Shown here: positions 22,279 to 30,778 of the stretch, piece by piece
How positions within the stretch are numbered: the stretch's first letter is position 1
Layout: each line of letters begins with the position of its first letter
Source of the DNA: a virus
Reading direction: 5' to 3' (one strand)
Virus record (IMG/VR): IMGVR_UViG_3300041411_000163
Location: 1-30,891 of that record
Length of the DNA stretch: 30,891 nucleotides
The notes under the pieces: generated by a model
The model's database searches: none
Told to the model about the DNA's origin: nothing
Seen by the model: the letters and a program-made list of their open reading frames with translations, nothing else
Program-made: the position numbers and the translations under genes

Positions 22279-23315
22279 CAAAATTCTATGCCATCGTGAC
22301 CATCACCGGCGCGGCAAAGATTGCCAACGCCGTGTCGCTCGGCACAAAACTGAACATCACGCACATGGCCGTGGGCGACGGCGGCGGCACGCTGCCAACG
22401 CCGAACGCCAGCCAGACGAAGCTGGTTAACGAGGTGCGCCGCGCCGCGCTTAACTCGCTGACCGTGGACGCAGCCAACAGCAGCCAGATTATCGCGGAAC
22501 AGGTTATCCCGGAAAACGAGGGCGGATTCTGGATCCGGGAAATGGGGCTGTTCGACGGTGACGGCACGCTGATTGCCGTGTGCAACACTGCCGAAACCTA
22601 TAAGCCGCAGTTGCAGGAGGGCAGCGGGCGTACCCAGCGGCTGCGCATGATCATCATCATCAGCAGCACTGACGCCGTGACGCTGAAAGTGGACCCGTCC
22701 GTAGTGCTGGCAACGCGGCAGTACGTTGATGAATCCGTTATCACTGTCAAGCAGTACGCAGACAATGCTGCAGGAAATGCTCTTGGTAATGCGAAATCAT
22801 ATACGGACGATGAAGTCAAAAAGGCAGCAAAGACCAGCAGCGATGCATTACAAAACCACATTAAAGATGAAAATCCGCACTCTCAGTACCTTAAAGCCGC
22901 GAGTGGCCTGGCTGAATTAAAAGAGGCCGGAAAAGTTGCAGCTGCGTTAAATAACCTCGGCATTCTTGGCGCTGCATTGCGTGAAGTTGGTACGGGAAAA
23001 AGTCAAATCCCTGATATGGGTTATTTTGGCCTGTCAGCAGCGGCTCCGGGCTATCAGATTTTGCCGGGCGGACTGATATTGCAGTGGGGGATTGCGGCGG
23101 TGCCTGTTGCAGGAAGCGTAAATGTAAAGTATCCCCTTTCGATTGATGTGGGGCTGGCGCAGTTTGCCACGCCGGTTGATGTCAGTTCTACAAACAATTA
23201 CCGCGTGGGCGTAGCAACTTCGGATAAGAACGGCATAACTCTTACCTCAACCAATACGGCAAGCGTAACGGGCGTAATGTGGCTGAGCATCGGCAAACTG
23301 AATCAGCAGGTTTAA
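22275..23315 (+). CDS. H: Tail fibre protein (short H)
   Basis: This 346-aa receptor-binding fibre is about half the length I recall for P2 gpH. The N-terminal ~150 residues (TKFYAIVTITGAAKIANA, MAVGDGGGTLPTP, EGGFWIREMGLFD) are the conserved baseplate-attachment domain. A helical/collar linker follows (AAGNALGNAKSYTDDEVKKA), and the C-terminal ~90 residues, with YQILPGGLILQWGIAAVP, resemble the gp53-like distal domain of other phage fibres. Base composition drops in GC from about 22740 onward, so the distal half and gene G look like a swapped host-range cassette. Confidence 0.92.
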   Translation: MTKFYAIVTITGAAKIANAVSLGTKLNITHMAVGDGGGTLPTPNASQTKLVNEVRRAALNSLTVDAANSSQIIAEQVIPENEGGFWIREMGLFDGDGTLIAVCNTAETYKPQLQEGSGRTQRLRMIIIISSTDAVTLKVDPSVVLATRQYVDESVITVKQYADNAAGNALGNAKSYTDDEVKKAAKTSSDALQNHIKDENPHSQYLKAASGLAELKEAGKVAAALNNLGILGAALREVGTGKSQIPDMGYFGLSAAAPGYQILPGGLILQWGIAAVPVAGSVNVKYPLSIDVGLAQFATPVDVSSTNNYRVGVATSDKNGITLTSTNTASVTGVMWLSIGKLNQQV

Positions 23316-23316
23316 T

Positions 23317-23730
23317 ATGGAAAATAAATTTTATTTCGCATCTTCAACAGGTGGTTTTTATCAGTCCGCAGTGCACCGGATTATGCCTGAAGATGCGCTG
23401 GAAATAAGTGAGAAAAATTATCTTATGTTGCTGGAAGGTCAATCCGATGGCAGCGAGATTACTTCTGATGCAAAAGGATTACCGATGCTTGAGCGGCCTG
23501 CCGGCCCCTCTGCAGCGGAAAAAATATCAGCGGCAGAGGCTGAAAAATTAAGGCTTCTGTCCGTCGCTGCGCTCAGAATCGCGCCCCTGCAGGATGCGGC
23601 AGACCTTAAAACACAAATCGAAGGAGAGCAGGCCGCACTGGAGAGGTGGAAAGCCTATCGTATCCAGGTAAATCGAATTGATTCTTCGGCTGTAACGGAT
23701 ATTGTCTGGCCGGACCTGCCTGACGCCTGA
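23317..23730 (+). CDS. G: Tail fibre assembly chaperone
   Basis: This 137-aa protein begins 1 nt after the H stop codon. It has a variable N-terminal half that normally matches its fibre (FYFASSTGGFYQSAVH) and the conserved C-terminal segment of the tail fibre assembly family, ALERWKAYRIQVNRID (about 110-125). It helps the fibre fold and trimerise. Its composition matches the distal half of H, consistent with the two travelling together. A terminator hairpin follows. Confidence 0.93.
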   Translation: MENKFYFASSTGGFYQSAVHRIMPEDALEISEKNYLMLLEGQSDGSEITSDAKGLPMLERPAGPSAAEKISAAEAEKLRLLSVAALRIAPLQDAADLKTQIEGEQAALERWKAYRIQVNRIDSSAVTDIVWPDLPDA

Positions 23731-23734
23731 CAGG

Positions 23735-23760
23735 AGGCCCATAACGGGCCTTATTTCATT
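23735..23760 (+). terminator. Terminator after G
   Basis: AGGCCC (23735-23740), loop ATAAC, GGGCCT (23746-23751), followed by TATTTCATT. The tail is T-rich rather than pure T. It closes the V-G operon just before the FI control region. Confidence 0.72.
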
Positions 23761-23778
23761 GTGTGATTTTTCACACAA
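23759..23778. promoter_or_regulatory. Ogr/Delta activator site upstream of FI
   Basis: TTGTGTGATTTTTCACACAA is a perfect 7-bp inverted repeat over ATTTTT and satisfies TGT-N12-ACA. It lies about 80 bp before the FI start codon and marks the start of the FI-D late operon, which should also read into ogr. Confidence 0.88.
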
Positions 23779-23847
23779 CGCCATCAGGGTGCGTCCGCGC
23801 CCGCGACCTTTCACCATAGCGGAACCCCTTCACAGGAGAACCGCCAC

Positions 23848-25017
23848 ATGGCACAGGATTATCACCACGGCGTGCGCGTTGAGGAAATCAACGAGGGCAC
23901 CCGAACCATCACCACCGTCAGCACCGCGATTGTCGGGCTGGTCTGCACCGGCGACGACGCCGACGCGGCCACCTTCCCGCTTAACCGCCCGGTTCTTTTA
24001 ACCGACGTACTCACCGCCAGCGGTAAGGCCGGGGAATCCGGTACGCTGGCCCGCTCACTGGACGCCATCGCCGATCAGTCCAAACCCGTCACCGTCGTTG
24101 TGCGCGTGCCGCAGGGCGAAACCGAAGCGGAAACCACCGCTAACATCATCGGCGGCGTGACCGACGGCCAGCGCACCGGCATGAAGGCGCTGCTGGCCGC
24201 GCAGTCCGTGTGCGGCGTAAAGCCCCGCATTCTGGGCGTACCGGGGCACGACACAAAAGCCGTTGCCACCGAGCTACTGAGCGTGGCGCAGAGCCTGCGC
24301 GGCTTTGCCTACCTGTCCGCGTATGGCTGCAAGAGCGTTGAAGAGGCGATTGCCTACCGCAGCAACTTCAGCCAGCGCGAAGGGATGCTGATTTGGCCTG
24401 ACTTCATCAGTTTTGACACCGTGCTAAAGGCGGACGCAACGGCCTACGCTACCGCCCGCGCGCTGGGCCTGCGTGCCAAAATCGACGAGCAGACCGGCTG
24501 GCATAAAGCCCTGTCAAACGTGGGCGTGAACGGCGTCACCGGCATTTCAAAAGACGTCTTCTGGGACCTGCAGGATCCGGCCACTGATGCGGGCCTGCTG
24601 AACCAGAACGACGTGACCACGCTGATCCGCAAAGACGGCTTCCGCTTCTGGGGTTCCCGCTGCCTCAGTGATGACGCGCTGTTTCAGTTTGAGTGCTACA
24701 CCCGCACGGCGCAGGTGCTGATGGACACGATGGCAGACGCGCAGATGTGGTCCGTTGACGGCGCGCTGAACCCGTCACTGGCCCGTGACATCATCGAAAG
24801 CATCCGTGCGAAGCTGCGCAGTCTGGTGAATCAGGGCTATCTGATTGGCGCGGACTGCTGGCTGGACGAGAGCGTGAACGATAAAGACACGCTTAAAGCT
24901 GGCAAGCTGCTGATCGATTACGACTACACGCCGGTGCCGCCACTGGAAAACCTGCTGCTGCGCCAGCGCATCACTGACCAGTACCTGGTCGATTTCAGCA
25001 GCCGCGTCAGCGCATAA
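23848..25017 (+). CDS. FI: Contractile tail sheath protein
   Basis: This 389-aa protein is a P2 FI-type sheath. Recognisable stretches are [20 protein letters not shown] at the start, [20 protein letters not shown], then [20 protein letters not shown] and the conserved C-terminal [20 protein letters not shown]. It surrounds the tube and contracts to drive it through the envelope. CAGGAG lies about 10 nt before the ATG. A 12-nt gap separates it from the tube gene. Full length. Confidence 0.97.
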   Translation: MAQDYHHGVRVEEINEGTRTITTVSTAIVGLVCTGDDADAATFPLNRPVLLTDVLTASGKAGESGTLARSLDAIADQSKPVTVVVRVPQGETEAETTANIIGGVTDGQRTGMKALLAAQSVCGVKPRILGVPGHDTKAVATELLSVAQSLRGFAYLSAYGCKSVEEAIAYRSNFSQREGMLIWPDFISFDTVLKADATAYATARALGLRAKIDEQTGWHKALSNVGVNGVTGISKDVFWDLQDPATDAGLLNQNDVTTLIRKDGFRFWGSRCLSDDALFQFECYTRTAQVLMDTMADAQMWSVDGALNPSLARDIIESIRAKLRSLVNQGYLIGADCWLDESVNDKDTLKAGKLLIDYDYTPVPPLENLLLRQRITDQYLVDFSSRVSA

Positions 25018-25029
25018 GGAGACTGAAAG

Positions 25030-25545
25030 ATGGCATTACCCCGCAAACTCAAGCACCTGAACGTGTTCAACGCAGGTAACAACTGGCAGGGGCTGGTTGA
25101 GTCCGTGACGCTGCCGAAAGTCACCCGTAAGTTCGAAAAATATCGCGGCGGTGGCATGGCCGGTGCTGTGGACATCGACATGGGCCTGGATGATGGTGCG
25201 CTGGATACGGAGTTCACCGTAGGCGGCACTGAAGCCCTGCTGTTTAAGCAGCTTGGCACCGAAACCGTGGACGGCATCCAGCTGCGCTTTACCGGCTCCA
25301 TTCAGCGCGACGATACCGGCGAAGTGCAGGCGGTCGAGCTGGTCACGCGCGGGCGCTATAAGGAGCTGGACTCCGGCGAATGGAAAACCGGTGAATCCAG
25401 CACCACCAAAGTGTCCGCAACCAACAGCTACGCAAAGCTGACCATTAACGGCGAAGTGGTTTACGAGATCGACATCGTGAACATGATCCACATCGTGGAT
25501 GGTAAGGACGTGATGGAAGCGCACCGCAACGCGCTGGGCCTGTAA
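25030..25545 (+). CDS. FII: Tail tube protein
   Basis: This 171-aa protein of the P2 FII family starts MALPRKLKHLNVFNAGNNWQ. Other conserved parts are LPKVTRKFEKYRGGGMAGAV (about 29-48), then the beta-rich ELDSGEWKTGE and the C-terminal VDGKDVMEAHRNALGL. It polymerises into the inner tube that carries DNA. AAGGAGACTGAAAG provides a strong ribosome site. A GC-rich hairpin directly after the gene may reduce expression of what follows, as expected for an abundant structural protein. Confidence 0.97.
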   Translation: MALPRKLKHLNVFNAGNNWQGLVESVTLPKVTRKFEKYRGGGMAGAVDIDMGLDDGALDTEFTVGGTEALLFKQLGTETVDGIQLRFTGSIQRDDTGEVQAVELVTRGRYKELDSGEWKTGESSTTKVSATNSYAKLTINGEVVYEIDIVNMIHIVDGKDVMEAHRNALGL

Positions 25546-25551
25546 TCACAC

Positions 25552-25586
25552 CGGCAGGCCGCGCGCCTGCCGCTTATCTCTCTTTT
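25552..25586 (+). terminator. Hairpin/attenuator between FII and E
   Basis: CGGCAGGC (25552-25559), 5-nt loop, GCCTGCCG (25565-25572): a perfect 8-bp stem. A pyrimidine tract TTATCTCTCTTTTT follows. It is likely to be partial, since E-E'-T-U-D have no other visible late promoter. Confidence 0.6.
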
Positions 25587-25601
25587 TAACGGAAAAGCAT
25601 C

Positions 25602-25910
25602 ATGACTGATAAAAACGCTCCAAATGAAAAAGTCGTTGAGCTGGATACCCCGATCCTGCGCGGCAAAACCGAAATCACCTCCGTCACCGTGCGCAAGCCG
25701 CAGTCCGGCGCGCTGCGCGGCACCCGCCTGCAGGCGCTGCTGGACATGGACGTGAACGCACTGATCACCGTGCTGCCGCGTATCACCACCCCGGCCCTGA
25801 CCACGGCGGAAATCAACGAAATGGACCCCGCCGATCTGGTGAGCCTGTCTGTAGAGGTGGTCACTTTTTTGCTGAAGAAGTCGGTCCTGTTGGATTTAGC
25901 GACGGCCTGA
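25602..25910 (+). CDS. E: Tail assembly chaperone E
   Basis: This 102-aa protein is the unshifted product of the two-part tail assembly chaperone. The start TDKNAPNEKVVELDTPILRG and the following KTEITSVTVRKPQSGALRG and MDVNALITVLPRITTP are characteristic of P2 gpE. It should coat the tape measure during tail building together with the frameshifted longer form. The slippery T TTT TTG (25865-25871) lies 13 codons before its stop. Confidence 0.94.
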   Translation: MTDKNAPNEKVVELDTPILRGKTEITSVTVRKPQSGALRGTRLQALLDMDVNALITVLPRITTPALTTAEINEMDPADLVSLSVEVVTFLLKKSVLLDLATA

Positions 25911-26044
25911 CGGTAGACGATCTGGTGGCGGACATCGCTACCGTCTTTCACTGGCCGCCCTCCGTTACCGAGTCCATGACGCTGACGGAGGTTCTGGAGT
26001 GGCGGCACAAAGCAATCCTGCGACACAGGGCCAGCGATGAGTGA
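25602..26044 (+). CDS. E': E+E' tail assembly chaperone made by -1 frameshift
   Basis: At 25865-25871 the heptamer T TTT TTG is in the correct phase for a -1 slip on the codons TTT TTG, the same sequence used for P2 E+E'. Reading on in the -1 frame from base 25871 stays open to TGA at 26042-26044, giving about 147 aa (90 from E plus 57). The extension includes DDLVADIATVFHWPPS and TEVLEWRHKAI, as in other E' domains. The stop overlaps the start of T. It has no start of its own, so it would be missed as a separate gene. Confidence 0.88.
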
Positions 26045-28742
26045 TAAAAATCTGCGTTTGCAGGTCGTGCTGGGCGCAGTCGATAAGCTGACGCGCCCCT
26101 TCCGCAGCGCCCGCGACAGCACGCGGGAGCTGGCTGGCACGCTGCGCGACACCCGCAACACCCTTAAAGAGCTGGACGCACAGGCCGGGCGTATCGACGG
26201 CTTTCGCAAGACACGCTCACAGCTTGCCATCACCGCGAATAACCTTAAAGCCGCCCGCGAAGAAGCGGCCCGGCTGGCCGTGCAGTTTACGGAAACAAAC
26301 AGGCCCACAGCTGCACAGGCCCGCGTGCTGGAGCAGGCAAAAAACCGCGCCAGCCAGCTGCAGCAGACCTACAACGGGCTGCGTCTGTCGGTGCAGCGTC
26401 AGCGTGAGGCGCTGGGCGCTGCCGGTATCGACACGAAGAAACTGAGCCAGGCACAGCGCGAACTTAAAAGTCAGTCTGACGAGGCGCGCGCCGCCATTGA
26501 CCGGCAGCAGCAGTCGCTTAAAAAGCTGGGAGAACGGCAGGCAAAGCTGAGCGCGGTACGTGAGCGATATTCCCGATCGCTTGAGGTGCGCGATCGCGTG
26601 GCCGGTGCAGGAGCGGCAACGTCTGCCGCCGGGCTGGCAATGGGTGCGCCGGTACTGGCCGCCGTGAAATCTTCAGCGGCAATGGAAGACGCCATGAAGG
26701 GCGTGGCAAAGCAGGTTAACGGACTGCGCGACGACAAAGGAAACCGCACAAAACAGTTCTATGACATGCAGGCCGCCATCAAGGCCGCCAGTGAGCAGCT
26801 GCCGATGGAAAACGGCGCGATTGACTACGCCGCGCTGGTTGAGGGCGGCGCGCGCATGGGCGTGACGAACCAGAACGACTCCTATGAGGACCAGAAACGC
26901 GACCTGATGGCCTTTGCCACCACGGCGGCGAAGGCGTCAACCGCGTTTGAGCTGCCTGCCGGTGAGCTGGCCGAAGGGCTGGGCAAGATTGCGCAGCTGT
27001 ACAAGATCCCCACGCGCAACATCGAGCAGCTGGGCGACGCGCTGAACTACCTGGACGATAACGCCATGTCCAAAGGTTCAGACATCATTGACGTGCTGCA
27101 GCGCATGGGGGGCGTTGCTGACAGGCTGGACTACCGCAAAGCGGCTGCGCTCGGTTCAACTTTCCTCAGTCTGGGCGCAACGTCGGAAACCGCCGCCAGT
27201 GCCGCGAATGCCATGGTGCGCGAGCTGTCCGTAGCCACCATGCAGAGCGACCGGTTTATGGACGGCATGGACCTGCTGAAACTGGACCCGGCAAAGATTG
27301 AAAAGCAGATGACCACGGACGCTATGGGCACCATCATGCGCGTGCTGGAGAAGGTCAACAACCTGCCGAAAGACAAGCGCCTGACGGCCATGACGATGGT
27401 TTTCGGCAAGGAGTTCGGCAAGGACGCAGCCAAACTTGCGAATAACATGCCTGAGCTGAGGCGTCAGCTGCAGCTGACGCAGGGCGACGGGGCGAAAGGC
27501 TCCATGCAGAAAGAGTCAGACATCAATAAGGACTCGCTTTCTGCACAGTGGATGCTGACCAAAACCGGCGTATCTAACACCATGAGCGGCCTGGGCGACT
27601 CCCTGCGCACGCCGCTGATGGACATCATGAACATGGTGAAGAAAGTCACCGGCGTGACCCGCCGCTGGGTGGAAAATAACAAGGAGCTGGCCGGAACGCT
27701 GGTGAAGACTGCCGCCGTTCTCTCATTACTGGTGCTGGTTGCCGGGGCTTTTCTGGTGAGCCTTGCGGCGTTTTTTGGGCCGCTTGCTTTGCTCAGGTTC
27801 AGCTTTAACGTGCTGGGGATAAAAGCATTCAGCGCCTTCGGGCTGATTAAAAGCGCCATCGGTATCGTGGGGAACGGCGTGCTGTGGCTGGGGCGGCTGA
27901 TGTTCGCAAACCCGATTCTGGCCGTTATCGGGCTGATTGCCGCCGGGGCGCTGCTTATCTGGCAGAACTGGGACACGCTGGGACCGAAACTTGCCGCCAT
28001 GTGGGACGCTATCAGCACAAATGTCAGCAGCATCTGGACCGCGATCCGCACCTACATCAGCACAAAATGGGGGGAGATTGTTTCCGACGCGAAGGCGCTG
28101 CCCGCGCGTTTTCAGGAAGCGGGTTCACAGATGATTGACGGCCTGATGGCGGGCATCAGCCAGAAATGGGATGCGATTAAAAACAAGCTGTCGTCCCTGA
28201 CCGACTACCTGCCGGACTTTCTGAAGCCGGGCGGTGATAAGACCGGCGGGCCGCAACTGCCGCGACCGGCGACAGTAAAAACGGGCGGCGGTGTATCCCT
28301 GCCGCCGGGCGGGTTCCCCGGATTTGCGGGCATGTACGACTCCGGCGGCTTTATTCCGTCCGGGAAGTTCGGCGTTGCCGGTGAAAACGGGCCGGAACTG
28401 GTCAGCGGTCCGGCGAACGTGACCAGCCGCCGGAGCACTGCACGGCTGGCAGCACTGGCTGCGCTGACGCTGGGCGGTGCCGGAGCGACGGCGGAGACGA
28501 AGCCGCTGCACCCGCTCAGCCTGCCGGTTCAGGCGTACCGGCAGGAAGCACCGCGCATGAGTGGCAGTGCTGCACAGGGAGCTGCGCCGCAGATTCACGC
28601 CTCCTTCACCATTGTGCAGCAGCCGGGGCAGAGCCAGCAGGATCTGGTTGATGAAGTGATGCGCAGGATTGAGGCAAAAGAGCGGCAGGCGCAGGCCCGC
28701 GCCCGCAGCAGTTACCGGGACAGGGGAGGACTTGAGGAATGA
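26037..28742 (+). CDS. T: Tape measure protein
   Basis: This 901-aa protein sets tail length and may help DNA through the inner membrane. The N-terminal ~200 residues are coiled coil rich in R, A, K and Q (DTRNTLKELDAQAGRIDGFR and so on). A TP901-type conserved core follows (about 210-480), then hydrophobic stretches (about 558-590 and 622-642), then a glycine/proline-rich part with FGVAGENGPELVSGPANVTS near 776-795. It starts overlapping the E' stop and ends overlapping U. The length would predict a somewhat longer tail than P2's. Confidence 0.96.
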   Translation: MSDKNLRLQVVLGAVDKLTRPFRSARDSTRELAGTLRDTRNTLKELDAQAGRIDGFRKTRSQLAITANNLKAAREEAARLAVQFTETNRPTAAQARVLEQAKNRASQLQQTYNGLRLSVQRQREALGAAGIDTKKLSQAQRELKSQSDEARAAIDRQQQSLKKLGERQAKLSAVRERYSRSLEVRDRVAGAGAATSAAGLAMGAPVLAAVKSSAAMEDAMKGVAKQVNGLRDDKGNRTKQFYDMQAAIKAASEQLPMENGAIDYAALVEGGARMGVTNQNDSYEDQKRDLMAFATTAAKASTAFELPAGELAEGLGKIAQLYKIPTRNIEQLGDALNYLDDNAMSKGSDIIDVLQRMGGVADRLDYRKAAALGSTFLSLGATSETAASAANAMVRELSVATMQSDRFMDGMDLLKLDPAKIEKQMTTDAMGTIMRVLEKVNNLPKDKRLTAMTMVFGKEFGKDAAKLANNMPELRRQLQLTQGDGAKGSMQKESDINKDSLSAQWMLTKTGVSNTMSGLGDSLRTPLMDIMNMVKKVTGVTRRWVENNKELAGTLVKTAAVLSLLVLVAGAFLVSLAAFFGPLALLRFSFNVLGIKAFSAFGLIKSAIGIVGNGVLWLGRLMFANPILAVIGLIAAGALLIWQNWDTLGPKLAAMWDAISTNVSSIWTAIRTYISTKWGEIVSDAKALPARFQEAGSQMIDGLMAGISQKWDAIKNKLSSLTDYLPDFLKPGGDKTGGPQLPRPATVKTGGGVSLPPGGFPGFAGMYDSGGFIPSGKFGVAGENGPELVSGPANVTSRRSTARLAALAALTLGGAGATAETKPLHPLSLPVQAYRQEAPRMSGSAAQGAAPQIHASFTIVQQPGQSQQDLVDEVMRRIEAKERQAQARARSSYRDRGGLEE

Positions 28743-29224
28743 TGATGACGCTGGGCTTATTCGTTTTCATGCTGAGAACGGTGCCCTATCAGGAGCTGCA
28801 GTATCAGCGCAGCTGGCGTTTCCCGTCAAACAGCCGTGTAGGGGTGAGGCCGTCGCTGCAGTTCTTAGGCCCGGACAACGACACGCTGACGCTTTCCGGC
28901 GTGCTGCTGCCGGAGATTACCGGCGGCAGACTGTCGCTGTTTGCGCTGGAGCAGATTGCAGAGCTGGGCCGCGCGTGGCCGCTTATTGAGGGCAGCGGGA
29001 CAATTTACGGCATGTTCGTGATTGAAAGCCTGAGTCAGACCAAAGCGGAATTCTTCAGCAGCGGCGTGTGCCGCCGCATTGAATTCACGCTGACGCTGAA
29101 GCGCACCGATGAATCACTGGGGGAAATGTTCGGCAGCCTCAGCGATCAGCTGTCTGCCATGCAGGGTGCAGCAGTTACCGCTGCCGGGAAGGTGAGCGCC
29201 GCAGCAGGAGGGTTATTCTCATGA
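28739..29224 (+). CDS. U: Tail protein U
   Basis: This 161-aa protein is a close match to P2 gpU in its first half: MMMTLGLFVFMLRTVPYQEL, then RPSLQFLGPDNDTLTLSGVL and LPEITGGRLSLFALEQIAEL. RRIEFTLTLKRTDESLGEMF (about 122-141) is the other conserved block. It acts at the tube tip/baseplate hub junction with D. Three consecutive ATG codons begin the gene, with GAGGA just upstream. It overlaps both T and D by 4 nt. Confidence 0.95.
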   Translation: MMMTLGLFVFMLRTVPYQELQYQRSWRFPSNSRVGVRPSLQFLGPDNDTLTLSGVLLPEITGGRLSLFALEQIAELGRAWPLIEGSGTIYGMFVIESLSQTKAEFFSSGVCRRIEFTLTLKRTDESLGEMFGSLSDQLSAMQGAAVTAAGKVSAAAGGLFS

Positions 29225-30324
29225 TGACAACCCCGTGGATTAACGGCCAGCAGAATTCCCCCGCATTCCGTCTGATGATGGACGGCGCAGACATCACGCA
29301 GAAGCTTGAAAAGCGCCTGCTGAGCCTGACGCTCACTGATAACCGGGGCTTTGAGGCGGACCAGCTGGACATCGAACTGGACGACGCAGACGGCCAGCTG
29401 CAGCTGCCGCGCCGGGGCGTCGTGCTCTCGCTGTCGCTGGGCTGGCAGGGAGAGGCACTTTTTCCGAAAGGCAGCTATACGGTTGACGAAATAGAGCACA
29501 GCGGCACGCCTGACCGGCTGACGCTGAGGGCGCGCAGCGCGGACTTCCGGCAGACGCTGAATACGAAGCGGGAGAAGTCCTGGCACAAAACCACTGCAGG
29601 CGAAATTGTCCGGGACATCGCCGGACGCCATAAGCTGAAGGCGGCAATGGGTGAAGACATGGCCGCCGCAGAAATTGACCACCTTGATCAGACCAACGAA
29701 TCAGACGCCAGCTTTCTGATGCGCCTGGCTAAACAGTGTGGCGCAGTGGCCTGCGTCAAGGACGGCAATCTGCTGTTTATCCGGCAGGGACAGGGGAAGA
29801 CGGCAAGCGGTAAGGCGCTGCCGGTGATCACCCTTCAGCGCAGGGACGGGGACAGCCACCGCTTCACCCTGGCGGACCGCGACTCTTACACCGGCGTGAT
29901 CGCCAGCTGGCTGCACACCCGCGAACCGGCAAAGAAGCCGGTGGCGAAGGTGAAGCGCAGGCGACGTAAAACCACGGCGAAGAAGAAGAAAGAGCCGGAG
30001 GCGAAGCAGGGGGATTACCTGATCGGCACGGATGAAAACGTGCTGGTACTGAGCCGCACTTACGCAAACCGGGGCAACGCAGAGCGTGCTGCCAAAATGC
30101 AGTGGGAACGCCTGCAGCGCGGTGCTGCGACGTTTTCTATTCAGCTGGCAAAGGGGCGCGCGGAGCTATATACGGAAATGCCGGTGAAGGTTAGCGGGTT
30201 CAAGCAGCAGATTGATGCCGGGGAATGGATCATCACAACGCTGACGCACAGCCTGAACGCTGATAGTGGATTTACTACCAGTGTAGAACTCGAAGTGAAA
30301 ATTGAATCATTAGAAATGGAATAA
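29221..30324 (+). CDS. D: Baseplate hub protein D (late control protein)
   Basis: This 367-aa protein of the Phage_GPD family, equivalent to the gp27-like hub, sits between tube and spike. Recognisable parts are PWINGQQNSPAFRLMMDGAD, the domain with RLLSLTLTDNRGFEADQLDI (about 30-50), and SDASFLMRLAKQCGAVACVK near 160-180. A very basic linker at about 238-262 (KKPVAKVKRRRRKTTAKKKK) is a longer lysine/arginine stretch than I would expect and may be a flexible loop. It is the last structural gene; ogr starts 78 nt later. Confidence 0.95.
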   Translation: MMTTPWINGQQNSPAFRLMMDGADITQKLEKRLLSLTLTDNRGFEADQLDIELDDADGQLQLPRRGVVLSLSLGWQGEALFPKGSYTVDEIEHSGTPDRLTLRARSADFRQTLNTKREKSWHKTTAGEIVRDIAGRHKLKAAMGEDMAAAEIDHLDQTNESDASFLMRLAKQCGAVACVKDGNLLFIRQGQGKTASGKALPVITLQRRDGDSHRFTLADRDSYTGVIASWLHTREPAKKPVAKVKRRRRKTTAKKKKEPEAKQGDYLIGTDENVLVLSRTYANRGNAERAAKMQWERLQRGAATFSIQLAKGRAELYTEMPVKVSGFKQQIDAGEWIITTLTHSLNADSGFTTSVELEVKIESLEME

Positions 30325-30402
30325 CACTTTCAAAAGTACTCAAAAGCATTACAATCCATCGGAAAGTTCGTAAAAGAGTTCAACTGCGAGGTGTATCAAA
30401 TA

Positions 30403-30621
30403 ATGATGAATTGTCCAATATGCGGGAATGCGGCTCATACTCGCAGCAGCACCCAGATCTCTAAGGAAACTAAAGAACGTTATAACCAGTGCCAGAATAT
30501 CAACTGCAGTTGCACCTTTAAGTCTTTAGAAACCGTGTCATCAATCATAATGACTCCTGGTGATGTGAAGCCAGTGCCTCCGCATCCAGGCAGAAATCAT
30601 CAGCAAATGCTTTGGCTATAA
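30403..30621 (+). CDS. ogr: Late transcription activator Ogr/Delta family
   Basis: This 72-aa protein has the same length as P2 Ogr. The zinc-binding cysteines C4, C7, C30 and C35 (CPIC ... QCQNINC) fit the CX2CX22CX4C pattern, and ERYNQCQN and the late KPVPPHPG are conserved. The start at 30403 aligns with P2's MFHC; an upstream ATG in frame would add four residues. It binds TGT-N12-ACA sites and RNA polymerase alpha to start late transcription; the three palindromes found here are its expected targets. A strong terminator follows. Confidence 0.95.
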   Translation: MMNCPICGNAAHTRSSTQISKETKERYNQCQNINCSCTFKSLETVSSIIMTPGDVKPVPPHPGRNHQQMLWL

Positions 30622-30630
30622 AAAAAAGCG

Positions 30631-30661
30631 AAAAAAAACACCCGCGAATGCGGGTTTTTTT
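30631..30661. terminator. Bidirectional terminator after ogr
   Basis: CCCGC (30641-30645), loop GAAT, GCGGG (30650-30654), then seven T (30655-30661). A run of eight A precedes the stem (30631-30638), so the hairpin works on both strands. It ends the late transcript and would also block leftward transcripts entering from the displaced fldB promoter. Confidence 0.9.
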
Positions 30662-30682
30662 CTGCCTGAAAGTTAAGAATTG

Positions 30683-30701
30683 TGCCGCCATTTTGCCGCC
30701 A
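30683..30701. repeat. Paired TGCCGCCA repeats, right arm (candidate integrase arm sites)
   Basis: TGCCGCCA at 30683-30690 and 30694-30701, an 11-bp period, in the same orientation as the pair at 215-233. It lies 63 bp inside attR. Confidence 0.6.
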
Positions 30702-30757
30702 ATAACAAATAAAAAAATACCTATCTATATGAAAAATAATAATATTTTAAGTTATAT

Positions 30758-30778
30758 TCAAAATAGACCGATTTTCAT
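30758..30778 (-). pseudogene. Six-codon remnant of fldB at attR
   Basis: From the att core copy the minus strand reads ATG AAA ATC GGT CTA TTT TGA (MKIGLF then stop). This is the original fldB start left beside its native upstream region; phage DNA supplies the stop. It probably forms a short leader peptide with no function. Confidence 0.7.
30765..30778. repeat. attR core
   Basis: AGACCGATTTTCAT, identical to 113-126. It separates the phage ogr end from the fldB-xerD intergenic DNA. Confidence 0.88.
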
